Source: Pagrus major (taxonomy: Eukaryota > Chordata > Actinopteri > Spariformes > Sparidae). Taken from it: a stretch of 64,000 bases of DNA. The DNA lies in contig NC_133218.1 of assembly GCF_040436345.1 (NCBI RefSeq), positions 25,346,710-25,410,709 of the forward strand, in the 5' to 3' direction. The notes beneath the pieces were generated by a model, which saw only the letters and a list, made by a program, of their open reading frames with translations, was not told the DNA's origin and made no database searches. Positions 14,449-25,700 of the stretch are shown piece by piece. A program made the translations under genes and the position numbers. The stretch's first letter is position 1; each line of letters opens with the position of its first letter.

Positions 14449-14501
<53 letters not shown>
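14449..14501 (+). repeat. (TG)n microsatellite just after the prtg stop codon
   Basis: More than 25 TG units with few interruptions. The repeat-like composition begins upstream, within the last codons of prtg. Confidence 0.9.
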
Positions 14502-14503
<2 letters not shown>

Positions 14504-14694
14504 GGCGGTGATATACTTGCACAAGAGTCCAACTGTATTGATGTAGAAAACAGGGGATCACATCATAGAAATGTCTGCAGGGTCATATTGTTTATTTACT
14601 CTTAATGTGAAAAATTCAAGGAACATTTCATTTTTTTTAAGAAATTTGATTCACCTTTTGGCAGAAAGTTAGATGAGAAGATTGATACCACTCT

Positions 14695-15070
14695 TGTGTC
14701 TGTTGAATATAAGGCTACACCCAGTAGCTGGTTAGCTTAACTTAACTTAGCGCAAAGACCAGAAACAGGGGGAAACAGCTAGCCTGGCTCCGTCCAGAGG
14801 GAACTAAATCTGCCGACAAGCACATCTAAAGCTCATGTACCAACTTGTTATATCTCGTTTGATTAATCTGTACAAAAACTGAAATGTAGAAACAAGTTGT
14901 GGTCTTTACAGAGGGTTAGGTGCTGGGCTATTTCTTGATCGGGACAACTAACTTCCTGGAGTCTCTGCTCATTGCCGGGTAACAGCTCAGAACCAAGAAA
15001 TAGTCAGGCACGTAACTCTCTGTAAAATGAGTGAACTGTCGTTTTTACACATCAGTTTTTGCAGGGGTTA
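14695..15070 (+). repeat. Dispersed fish repeat with 'agctagcctggctc' core, copy A
   Basis: Contains GGCTACACCCAGTAGCTGGT, GGGGGAAACAGCTAGCCTGG, ACATCTAAAGCTC and TTAATCTGTACAAAAACTGA. These phrases return in the same order in ccpg1 intron DNA at about 25310-25500. The phrases are familiar from perciform genomes; the class is unknown to me. Confidence 0.65.
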
Positions 15071-18000
15071 AACAAATCATTAAGCATGTTCATAAGTGAA
15101 TTGTGCTGGTAGGGTGATTTTGTTCCCTTTGGACAGCATATACACCAAAATGTGGAACTACTCCATTAATTTTGTCGCTGCCACCAAGAACAACAGGAGA
15201 ACATGGTGACACTCAGAAAACAACAAAGCAAGACAGAGGAGGGGCAATGAGGATTTAGAAACAGTCAAAAACCTCCAGATATTCTCTGTCGGGGCAAGTC
15301 AGGCTGAGGACAGATTTGACTGAAATTAACCCACATAACCCTCCTGCAGTTATTCTCTATTGCAAGTATACCACATGCCTGAATGTAAGTATGAGAGAGA
15401 GGTGCAAAGAAACAAAGAGAGCGTCCTTCTTTTGAATCCTTTATCTTCTTTTGGTCCAACACACAATGAACAGAAAGCCAACAAATGCCTTTAACAGTAT
15501 AAGTTGTTGGCAGGGAGCGTCATTTGGTTTCTTTTTACTTCTTCCTTTTTTCATTCAGTGAATATGTTGTTTTTTATTTTCTCTTTATTTGTGCGTGTAT
15601 GTTTTTGAAAAAAAAAAAATCTCACCCACCATGAATGTTTAAAAAGCCTGTCAAAAATGTGACGAATGTGACATTTCTGACATTATTTAAGAGAGTTTAT
15701 CACTGGAGCGAAAGGGAAGCGTGAGCCCTTTTCACTGATTATCTACCTCGGTTTACCTCCGGGTAAACTTCCACTGTATATTTAATAACTACTTATACCT
15801 ACGTTATGTGATGGGCTGCTTCAGTTACATTACATTGATACTTCCTGATGACTTTCTTCTGACTGTCATCCCATTTTGTGTTTTTTCTCTTGCATTGTTT
15901 TGGATGGTAAGGGCGCTGCAGCTTTTCTCCTCTCGCTCCACATGTTATGTGGACTGAAGAGGTGGAAAACACACATACATTTCTTATTTATCTCCTCAGA
16001 TGTTGCTGAGGTGCTGTGCCAGTATTAATAATATGTTTTTGGTTCATTTTGTCCATTATTGAGTAATGGTATGAAAAGATAACGAATGTCTGCTTTTGTT
16101 TTTGTATGTGCAGCCGCCCTTGCCATTCCTGTTTTATACTACCTCGTTTAAGAATTTATTTTATTGTCTTATTGTTTTCCTAAACTCAGGGAACAAGGTT
16201 TAGTACATTTGAAAAGTCATGTAGTGTTACATGCTGATCTGACAGGGTATCTTCTCAGTACTAAACCGTTGTAGTGTGTAATTGCATAATAGAAAATGCT
16301 ATGAATGTATCTCCGACATTGTGTGCCAGTAGCTCAGATGTTTGTGCTGCCCTCCCCAACAGATGGAAACCCCCTCTGTAGTTTCTCCTCAGGTCTTGTA
16401 ACGTCTGCTTTTACAGCAGACTCTTTTTGTTTATTCTTCTTCCTTTTTATTCGTGTAAAGAATCACACCAGAAGTGCTTGCAGTGGCATGTCGGTACAGA
16501 AAAGCTTTATAATTGGCCTTAATGTGGGAAGCGTCCCTCAGAAGCTGAAGCCTAATCTTTCTGAGGGAGAAGCGCCCGCATGAGGATGCAACACGTGAAG
16601 AATGATTGTAGTAAAAGCAATGGAAGTGTTTTAATCAGAGATGAAAGTGAAGAATTGAATGAACACCATGAAACTTTAGTAAGAAAAGTCTATATTTTTG
16701 TTAGAAGATAATGTACTACTGAGTACACACTGTAGTTTCTTCTCCCAAGTAGTTTTTTTTTTTGTTTTGCTGTAGAGTAGATAAAGATTAGCACTTGTCT
16801 GCCAAGTAGTTTTGTATTATTGGCCAATGTGCAGCGGTGACTTGTGACGCTATAACCCAAAGAGTTGTTTGCTACCTGAGTTTATTTTAGCCTCTTAACT
16901 AATCTCTGGCAGAAGGTTACTGAGGAATGCGAAATAATCTAAACAGATTAGACCAAAGATGAGTTGAACGCAGCCTTTGAGATGAGTTGAGGCGCTGCTC
17001 CTCCAAACGAAGCCTTGCACATTAGTGGCCTTGACCCGCGACAAAAAGAGTGAAGATAGTCGCAGGTTCAAACTCCGAGGAAGTGCCAGTAGGATACAAC
17101 AGGAGTGACAATTAATAATCAATTTTATGCACACGGGCCAAATGATCCTGACGCATTCCTCGAAAACTGTTGCACACAGATGTCTGTACATTGTAGGGGA
17201 AAATTATGAGAGTTAAATACAGTATATTATATTGATTAAAAGTCTGTGTTGCAACGGTGCAGTTGTGTGTAAATGTGCACCTGCTGATTTTACACCACCA
17301 AAAAAAACTTGAAAATATAAATTACATAAAGTATTTAGTAAGTATTCAAATATCATGCTTTTATACAGATAAATTGAAGATCTCAATTGAAGATTGAAGA
17401 AAAATCAGTGGGTGTTTTCACATGTCTGTTTTTAATCAGAGGATTCTGCAGAGGATTCAATCATGGGAAATATTTGGGATGAGAAGTGACACAATCAGCT
17501 TAACTTTCTTTTGAAAAGCAAACAATGTAAACCAAAGATTTTTTTCACAAAAGGTCACCGTTGCATATTGGCAAGAGATCAATTTAAAAGTATCCTATCT
17601 TTGTGTGAAATGTCATCATTTTCAGTGTTCTCAAACTCATTTTATGACTGTATGTGTTGAACTACGAGACAGCGGGATGGAAGCGTTAAACTGTGTTTCC
17701 TAATCATCTTTTTATGTCTAGAATCATGTTTGACCTGCTTTCGCAAAGTAAAAGAAGGATTCACATTTCCATTTTAAATTAAACCCTTTAATGTATTCAT
17801 ATATCCTGTTTATTAGAGCTTTAAGGGCTCAATTCAGAATCTGAAAATAGCACTCATGTTTATTTCCTGAATCCAGAACATGATTTTCAAGTGATGTTTT
17901 GGAGATAACTAACCTCTTACTTCACAAAACTGTAGCTCTTCGTGTTTTCAACTTGTGTTCATTAGACACAAAACTACCAGAGTCATTCAGGTTCTGAATT

Positions 18001-18599
18001 GGTCTGTTGAAGCTCATACAAGTTTTTAAGTGCTACCTCAGATACAGTAAACTTGGGTCATTAATGTTTGTAAGATTGAGGTCAAGATATTTCATCACCA
18101 TCCAAGAGACCCGTGACGTTGGTCTGCTGTCCATCTCATGAATGGTGTTATGTTGGAATTAAGTTTCTGTCCGAGCATGTGAATTTTAAAGGGATAAAAC
18201 ACACAGTCCGGTCTCACTGTGTGTTCTCCCTTTTGCAGTAATGTTGTGTTTAAATAATGTGAGGAGGAGCGCTGTGGGGTCATTTACAGTCAAACTCAGG
18301 GGAACCTGCAGCTGCTCCTCCTCTAAGAGAAAGCAGGTTTCAAGTCTTGAAAATTGAATGTACCTTTTTGTAATTATTATGTTTTCTGATATTTTCTGTT
18401 AATGTTTTGTTATAGTTTGTCAATTTGTCTTTGTCAGCAAAGTCACTTGCAAGTGGGTTTTTGCCAAAAATGTTTAGTTAGGAGGTTGTAGATAATAATG
18501 AAAAATTCTGATTCTCAGTTTAAATAAAAGTACAAAAATTGCAACTTCTCGTTTCTGAATGTGTTTTCAGTTCTTGTGCTGCTTGAAATACAAAACTAG

Positions 18600-19740
18600 G
18601 ACAGATGAAGATCCTTTACTTCACTCAAAGTACTTAAACCACACTTTAAAAATAATCCATTACTAATACAAGTCCTTCATTGAAAATCTTCAAGCATAAT
18701 CAGAAAATGTACTTCAAGTATTTAAAGTCCTTGATGTAGAAAAGTGTCCCCTGTGACTGTTACACTGTTACATATCATTAGATTATAACTCATTCACTAA
18801 GCAGCGTTTTATTTTTGTAGTTGGTTGAGGTGGAACTAATTTTAATCTATTTCTCATAGAACTGCCTCTAATTATTATTTTAGTTATGGATTCATCTGCT
18901 GGTTATTTTATCATAAGAAATTTTTGTTTGATTTGAAGAAATTCAGGAAAAAGTAAGAAAAATAGTGAGAAATATCATAACTACAGAGTAGTGCTGCACA
19001 GTGCTGCTTTTGTCCAACCAACAGTCCAAACCTAAAAATACATGCCTAATTATTTTCTTTCAATCGACAAATTGATTAATTTACTAACCATTTTCAGCTC
19101 TATTTGTCTAAGCTCCTCATATTTATTGTGTGTAAAACGTTTAATTTGTAAATTAACTAGTAACTATAGCTGTCAGATAATTGAGGTTGCATATTTCCCT
19201 GAGATGTACTGAGGTGGAAGAACAAAGTTGTATGAAAAGAAAAATAAATAAATAAAAGTGAAATAAGATTTCTACTTGAGTATATAGCACTTGAGTACTG
19301 CATATGTAATGTACTTAGATCCACCACTGCTTCTACTTCAGTTAGTAGTAATAGAAATGTACTTTCTACTCCTCTGCATTTTATTTGACAGCTTTAATCG
19401 ATGCTTATATCCAGATAAGCAGGTTTATATATTTAAAAACATGATATGCTCATTAACTGTGATGATGCATTGTTATAGATTCAACAACAGTGTATGAGGT
19501 AGTTAAAGTAGCACAAGCTTGACCAGCTACAACATTAGATGCTGCTTACACATTCATTTATCAGCAATAATGATCCAATAATTAACTTTATGTTCTAACA
19601 CTATAAATCATAAAAAGTAAGAGGCATACTCTGTACTTCTACTTGACATTTTATTGCTTATATTTTTTGTACTCTTGGATAAAATGTTCAGTGCAGGACT
19701 TGCAATGTAGTATTTTCACTGTGTCATTCTATTCTGGATA
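18600..19740 (+). repeat. Teleost dispersed repeat with 'acttgagtac...ccaccactg' ends
   Basis: Shows the recurrent phrases TTTACTTCACTCAAAGTACT, TACTTGAGTATATAGCACTT, ATGTACTTAGATCCACCACT and TACTTCTACTTGACATTTTA in an AT-rich context. A shorter relative lies at 39650-39770. A small copy of the AT-rich MITE-like family is nested around 19020-19100. Confidence 0.5.
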
Positions 19741-19899
19741 TGAATATCTGTGCCACTGAAACAGATAACCACATTATACTTTACAAGATGAATTTAAGTC
19801 ATATCAAGACATTGTCATGGAAGTTATGTCACCAAGGAACAGAATAAACTTTAAACTGGAACATGTTTTAATTTACATACAGATTTGCATTCCTAAGTA

Positions 19900-20553
19900 C
19901 GGAAGCCCTAAAGGGCCATGCATTCATACATTTTATTTCCTGTGTTTCCCGTGATAACGAGTTAATTTCATATGTGTTTCGAGATCTCGAGTTATTATCT
20001 CGAAATAACAACTGCCGTTTTCCCGAGATAACAAGATAATTTTCTCGAGATCTCGAGATAACGAAACTTTGTTTTCGCGAGATAACGATATAATTAATTC
20101 GAGATCTCCTCATTAACTACATAGCTGGTCAGCTATGTAGTTAATAACGACATCAGGCTCACTTAGATTGCGCCGCCGATATATCTGAGGCCTTGCTAAC
20201 TGTCTTTTTAGATTACGCACACTAATGTGTATATTATCTGTAATAGCAAGGCATAATGCTATTTCAGCCTGTGTCAGGCCTTGCTTGAAAAGATATGTGA
20301 CGTGGTGATCGATATGCTCCTGCTCCTCTGACATTGCTACACTGAATGATGTTTCCTGCAATGATTTAATATACTACACTATCGTTTCGTTATCTCAAGA
20401 TCTCGAGAAAATTATCCCGTTATCTCGGGAAAACGGCAGTTGTTATTTCGAGATAATAACTCGAGATCTCGAGAAAACAAATGAAATTAACTCGTTATCA
20501 CGGGAAAACGGAGGAAATAAAATGTATGAATGCATGGCCCTTTAGGGCTTCCG
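19900..20553 (-). mobile_element. Non-autonomous DNA transposon with ~175-bp inverted arms and a transposase N-terminal fragment
   Basis: Starts with CGGAAGCCCTAAAGGGCCAT and ends with its reverse complement, flanked on both sides by TA (19898-19899 and 20554-20555), a likely target duplication. The arms stay inverted repeats for about 175 bases and contain many nested GAGATCTCGAG-type palindromes. Between them lies a minus-strand frame (20113-20361). The structure fits a shortened, non-autonomous derivative of a cut-and-paste element. The superfamily is uncertain. Confidence 0.75.
20113..20361 (-). pseudogene. Truncated N-terminus of a transposon integrase-like protein
   Basis: An 82-codon frame inside the inverted-arm element. 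It contains LTQAEIALCLA, which looks like a helix-turn-helix, then NIHISVRNLKRQL and RRRN, and stops right after INYIADQLCS. This arrangement resembles the N-terminal DNA-binding part of integrase-core proteins encoded by a transposon family that is abundant in fish. The catalytic core is absent, so the product cannot be an active transposase. It could still bind the element's ends if it were expressed. The family call is from memory and was not tested by a search. Confidence 0.55.
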
Positions 20554-21233
20554 TAGAAACTCTATTTGCCATTATGTAAATCTATATGCAAAGCACCTTA
20601 CAACTCAGTAATTACCATCTACTACACACACAAACACAACATAACCTCGACAACTCTGACCTCTACTGTTACTACATGTTAACAGCAGCAGATCTTAGAA
20701 ATGTTAATCCACAATGTAATGATAAAAACAAAAAAAAAACTATAAGAGTTAGTTCCACAAAGCGTCTTTATTATGTAGAGTTTTGAGACTTCATCCCCTC
20801 TCTAAAAATGTGAGATACATTTTCCCCGGTAGACATACAAATAGGGCAAAAATGATGAATAGTTTTAGTTTTGTGTATTTTATGTCAGTTTTATCCATAG
20901 CACAGGATGTGCACTTATTCACACAGAAAGTCAGGAAAACAGTTATTGCCAAAACAATAATATTGATGCCTGTTTTGTGTTTCGTTTGTGTTAAAATGCC
21001 AGTATTTTGCAATGTTTATTCATTTTTTCGTCATATTAAAACATCATTTAACTAATATAAACACTGTAGATACGTGTGGTTGTTTTCATGAGTATCCACA
21101 GGTTGCGCCGTAAGTATTTGCATGAGTATTTAGAGCCACTGAACCGCATATACCAGTCCCGCAACATAACTCAAACACGCAAAGATCAGGCTGCTGGCGG
21201 GGCGCCAGACGACACGCGCGCACAACCAACAAC

Positions 21234-21290
21234 AATGACGACCACGTGCTTCCTGATGGACAGCTGGACTTTTCAACGTCATCTACGTGC
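21234..21290 (+). promoter_or_regulatory. Cluster of TGACG / CACGTG motifs upstream of ccpg1
   Basis: CACGTG stands at 21243-21248, preceded by TGACGAC, and ACGTCAT at 21276-21282 is followed by TACGTGC. Such CRE/UPRE-like cores are bound by ATF and XBP1 family factors. The cluster lies roughly 300 bases upstream of the inferred ccpg1 transcription start. No binding was shown. Confidence 0.3.
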
Positions 21291-21539
21291 TTTTTTTAAA
21301 ACTTCTAATAGTGCTGCAACACTTTACAAAACACATTAATGATTTAATTTTGTTTTATTCTGTCTTGGTTCATTTTGTAGGCGGTCTGCTTTGTCACGCT
21401 TCCTTGTTTATGTTTTATCTGAGTTTCCACACAGCTGTTCCGCCCTCGTTGAGCCTTATTTGGACACCGCGCTGACTGATGGGAGTTGTTGTTCTACGAG
21501 TTCGGTGAATGCGTTGCGCGGCGCGGCCAGCTTTACCTC

Positions 21540-21665
21540 TATAAAACTACATTTCCCGTGGACAGTCGGCTTCATGGTTGTTAGCGGATAACCTAGGCTT
21601 GGGTATACTGCAATTCTCTGGAGCTGCTTGTAAACAGCTGCCTCGTTGTTGGGCGTTAAACACCG
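21540..21665 (+). promoter_or_regulatory. ccpg1: ccpg1 promoter core and noncoding first exon
   Basis: A GC-rich stretch with GCGCGGCGCGGCC is followed by TATAAAACTACATTTCCCGT. The ACTACATTTCCCG part resembles the ZNF143-type element ACTACAATTCCC found in many housekeeping promoters. A splice donor, CACCG|GTGAG, ends the noncoding exon at 21665. The transcription start is estimated near 21,570. Confidence 0.5.
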
Positions 21666-22751
21666 GTGAGTTTACTCCATTTTCGCATTTATTCAAAAGA
21701 TAGCGGTGTTGTTTTGCTTCTGAAGATATTAAACGTTGTCTACGGCACTAATTATATGTTCTGGCGATTCTTAGAGAGGAGGCGTCGATAACTAGTTAAC
21801 TAGCTGCTAACAGACCGCTAATTTTCATTATTGAATGCTAACAGACGAAGCTAATGTCAACTACAGCTAAAGGCTGCAGTGTTAAACCGATGTTATCTCT
21901 GTTGTTGGCTGTTTTCATTGTCAGGCCGCAGGAGCTGGCATATCAATATAGCTGTTATTGTACTCTGTTACCTAGAGGGCGCTGTTTCTCCTGTTTGTTT
22001 GTTTGTTTGTAAATACAGTGTTCAAGTTCATGAGATTTTGTTTTCCAAGTAGCCAGATGTGACTCTGTGTCAATGAGCTGTATTGTTCTGTACTTCTATA
22101 TATTTGTGTCACTTCATTCATCAAAAACAAACCCGAAGTTGTTGTTAAGTATCTCCAAGTCTGGGATACTTTTCAGTGCTCCTCATGCAGGTACAGGCTA
22201 CCAGAAAAGGAAAACAGCAGTGTGTTGGTGTACACCTGATTAAAATTACAGCACAGCACCCTGCAATTCAAGTTAAAACTCAAGTCTGAGTTGCAGGGTT
22301 CACCTATTCACGTTCATCAGATATACACAGTAAAGCAGTAGCAGATGTTTGTTTCAGTTCCTGCTTTTTAATGTTTTTTTAAGTAACATTTCTGAATGCC
22401 AAATGCAACACAAAGTGAAGCAAAGCAAGGGAGGTTTATTTGTTTAGCACTCTTTTCCCCCTTTTTTTAATAGACCAGAATAGAGGCTGTAAAGAAACAT
22501 GGTTATGTGGTATGCAACTGAACTTGGGCTGCAAACTTGTAACATTATTAAAAATCACAATTTCCCAAACCCTTACAGTTGGATGTTTATTATTGTATAT
22601 GGTATCTTGATTGTTAACAATAATAAACTAATTCTGGCCTGCTTAAACTCAAGATTCATTCAACTATTCCTCAGCTTGTGACACACTGGCCTACTTTTCT
22701 TTATCACCACAACATACTGCCCCCAGTGTTTAACCTCTTTATATCCTCCAG

Positions 22752-25700
22752 ATCCCTGTTTATTGCTGACAACTGACAGAAATGTCAGAGACGTCAAGTG
22801 ATGCAGAGTCGTCCTGTGGCTGGACTATTATCAGTAATGAGGTACAAATCCTTTTTCCTTCTTCTTAATCCCAGCTAGTTTCATTTGTTGTTATATAGTT
22901 TTTGACATTGTAAGGTGGCAACAAGGAGAGAAGGATTTTTTTACTATGTAGAAAAAATACCAATAAACTCAAATAATGCTTAATTAAAAATGATTAGCAA
23001 ATTACAAGATCAGTGGAGTCAAGTAGCACGTTTCATCAAAGAGGTCTTCGTGTCATAGGAGCTGACATTTATGGTATTGAATAGAGACGAATTTACAGTC
23101 AAATAAACATTTCCGGATGATAAACTTCATTTGATTGGAATACAATACTTTCAGACATAGTAAACTGATTTGGTAGCACAAACTTGCAAATAACAAAAAA
23201 ATCCCATAAAAGGGGAAAATCTACACGTGCCTGCAGCAACATGTATGCAAAAATACTCTTTTACTACTGAAATCCAAGCTGGAGTGTTTGTCATAAAAAC
23301 AATTTTGGCAATTAAAGACTATTTTTGCTTATAATTAGTTGCAGTTGCAGCTTTTCCCTTTTTATGGGATTTTTACACTGAAAACATAATTCTGGCCAGC
23401 TGATGTTTGTTCAGTCACAGAAGCAAATGTCGTTCTCTTTTACCGCAGGGACCTTTTCTAATATTTCTAACTTTGCCAGTCAATGCTACAAATCATCTTA
23501 CACAGAAATACTTACTGTAGGCTCCTATCGCTCAGACTTATCAAGTAATGCAGTATTTATACATCTGATAATTAATAAAGACATTTGTGTTCCAACATGC
23601 CTAGTTTTAATATATGCTCATTGTGTTTACAGGGTTCAGATATCGAGACATTGGGATCAGAGGCGGTGGTGGACTATGGAGCCGAGCTGTTAGAGCGCCC
23701 TCCAGTGGAAGAAACAAAGCTGCAGGACGCAAAGGCCGCTGCATCTGCTGGTAAAAATCCTCATATTATCATTTTAGCCACAAGTATGATAGTAGCGGAT
23801 TTTTATAAGTAATATTGACTGTTAGTTATGTTATTAGTGTAATATTATAAAAATAAAAAAACATTATTTTAGTACATTATGTGTTGATGTGCATACAGAT
23901 TTGTAGGGAAATGAAAGAACAAGTGAATAAATCTCATTTTCATATCACACATTTTTCAGCTGAACGTGTTGAGGAGAGCATCGCTGAGTCACTTGATGAC
24001 ACTCTGGGAGAAAATCCCGTAGAGACACTGTACGCCTCTGAGGTGAGACAGACAAAAAACCTGCATAACCTGTTCTTTAAATAATCCAGAGCCACTCTGT
24101 TGCTGCTTCCTTGCCCTTAATCTTCAATATATTATATTTTCTCCAGACTGGAAATGCCACCACAGGGCACCAGAATGTGAATCTGTTGTCCTCCAGCGAT
24201 CACTCGGACATTGTGACTCTCAGAGACTTGAAGGAGGACGAGCATGTTGAGGTTGGCGAAGAGGCAGCAGCCAATGAGGAGTTCTACCTTGGCACCTCCT
24301 GCAGCAGCCAGTACGCCTTCACCGCTGCTGAGACTGGTAGGCCTGCTACAACACACACACACACTGACACGCTGAACTGTCACTACGTCTTCTTCGACAC
24401 ATCAACACAAAAACTTTCTTTCTCTGCCTGTTTTGTACGTCGTCGAAGCAGGTTTGAGGTTGAGTCACTGGAAACTTCCACAGAGACTCCTGAACTTAGG
24501 CTACCACCTGAGAAGTCAGCTCACTGGAGGCCGCTCTTTCCCAGGTTGCCTGATTGAAACTGGAGTGAATCTTATATGATGCTAAGCTTGCTCACAGAAC
24601 TAATCCTGATTATTGGCTGACAAGAACACAGGCTGATGTGAGCCAGCTGTGCATGTTCAACCACATTTTAAAGAATGCAAAGTAGTTTCCTTCACTGTTT
24701 TTTTCACGTGTTTGCATGTTTGCGTGGTGTACGTCTGGACCCCTTCAGTCAACAACATGTTTTTCTTCTTGTTCCTACAGTTGAATGTTTGAGCTCCACT
24801 GTGTGCAGAGTTTGACACTAGAAGGCTGTTTTCACATTCATACAAGCACGATTGGTGACATAAATAGTTTGGAAGCCAATCTCAGTCCAATATTCAGCGT
24901 ACACAAGTCTGATGTGGAAACTTGAAGCCTCCGCCTCACATGCACTGAGAATTATAATGTGGATGCTTTTTTTCATAGGATATATCAGACAATAATTATT
25001 GTTCCAGGCAGACTATTTGATTAGAGTGTGGAGAGGCCTTATAGAGACCTTGTAGTGATATTATGAGTCAGTCAAAGAATTGTGAGCCGATAATATGCAG
25101 CCATACGCTTTGAAATCTAATCTTTTAAGGTGTGAATTAAGGTGTGAATTTCTTTGGTGACGTTTAGCTTTTTTTTAATCCAGCAAATCTAACACAGAGA
25201 AGCATACATATAGATAAGAATACAGCAGAAAACAACTAAAACAATAATTATAAATACAACTATAAAACAGAAATGAAGAAACAAAAGGGCTTCTAGAGTC
25301 TCTCATGTCTGTACAGTATATATGAAGCTACAGCCAGTTAGCTTAGCTTTGTCCGAAGGTAATGAAATTTGCTTATGAGCACCTCTAAAGCTCGCTAATA
25401 GACATGTTAAATCTTATGTGTTTAATCTGTACAAAAACCAAAGTGTACAAACAACTCTTTGCAATGTTACAGTGTTTATGTGTCGGACTATTTCTTGTCT
25501 TGTGTTATCGATCTTCTCATCCAACTCTCAGCAAGAAATCAAATATTATTTCCAAAATATTCTTTTAATGTTTTAATTTCACAAACACTAAAATGAATCA
25601 AGATCTTGCAACAGAGTTGTTCATCAGTAGGGAATCAGTTAATCTGTAATGTTTGTTATCTGCATGATTGACCACACATGATGCTTTCTGAGCCTGATAT

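Larger units (their letters stand above)
14431..18560 (+). other. prtg: Probable prtg 3' UTR and downstream DNA
   Basis: No coding exon was recognised in these 4.1 kb. It starts with a long TG microsatellite and carries a dispersed repeat at about 14695-15070. Several weak AATAAA-like signals exist, and one stands at 18523-18528. Which one ends the transcript cannot be decided from sequence alone. Confidence 0.4.

Noticed and set aside
14048-14524. Minus-strand frame starting in a His-Thr repeat, opposite the last prtg exon
   Set aside because: It is the shadow of the prtg coding exon and the TG microsatellite.
21076-21339. 87-codon frame upstream of ccpg1
   Set aside because: It lies in promoter DNA, with no domain and no splice signals.
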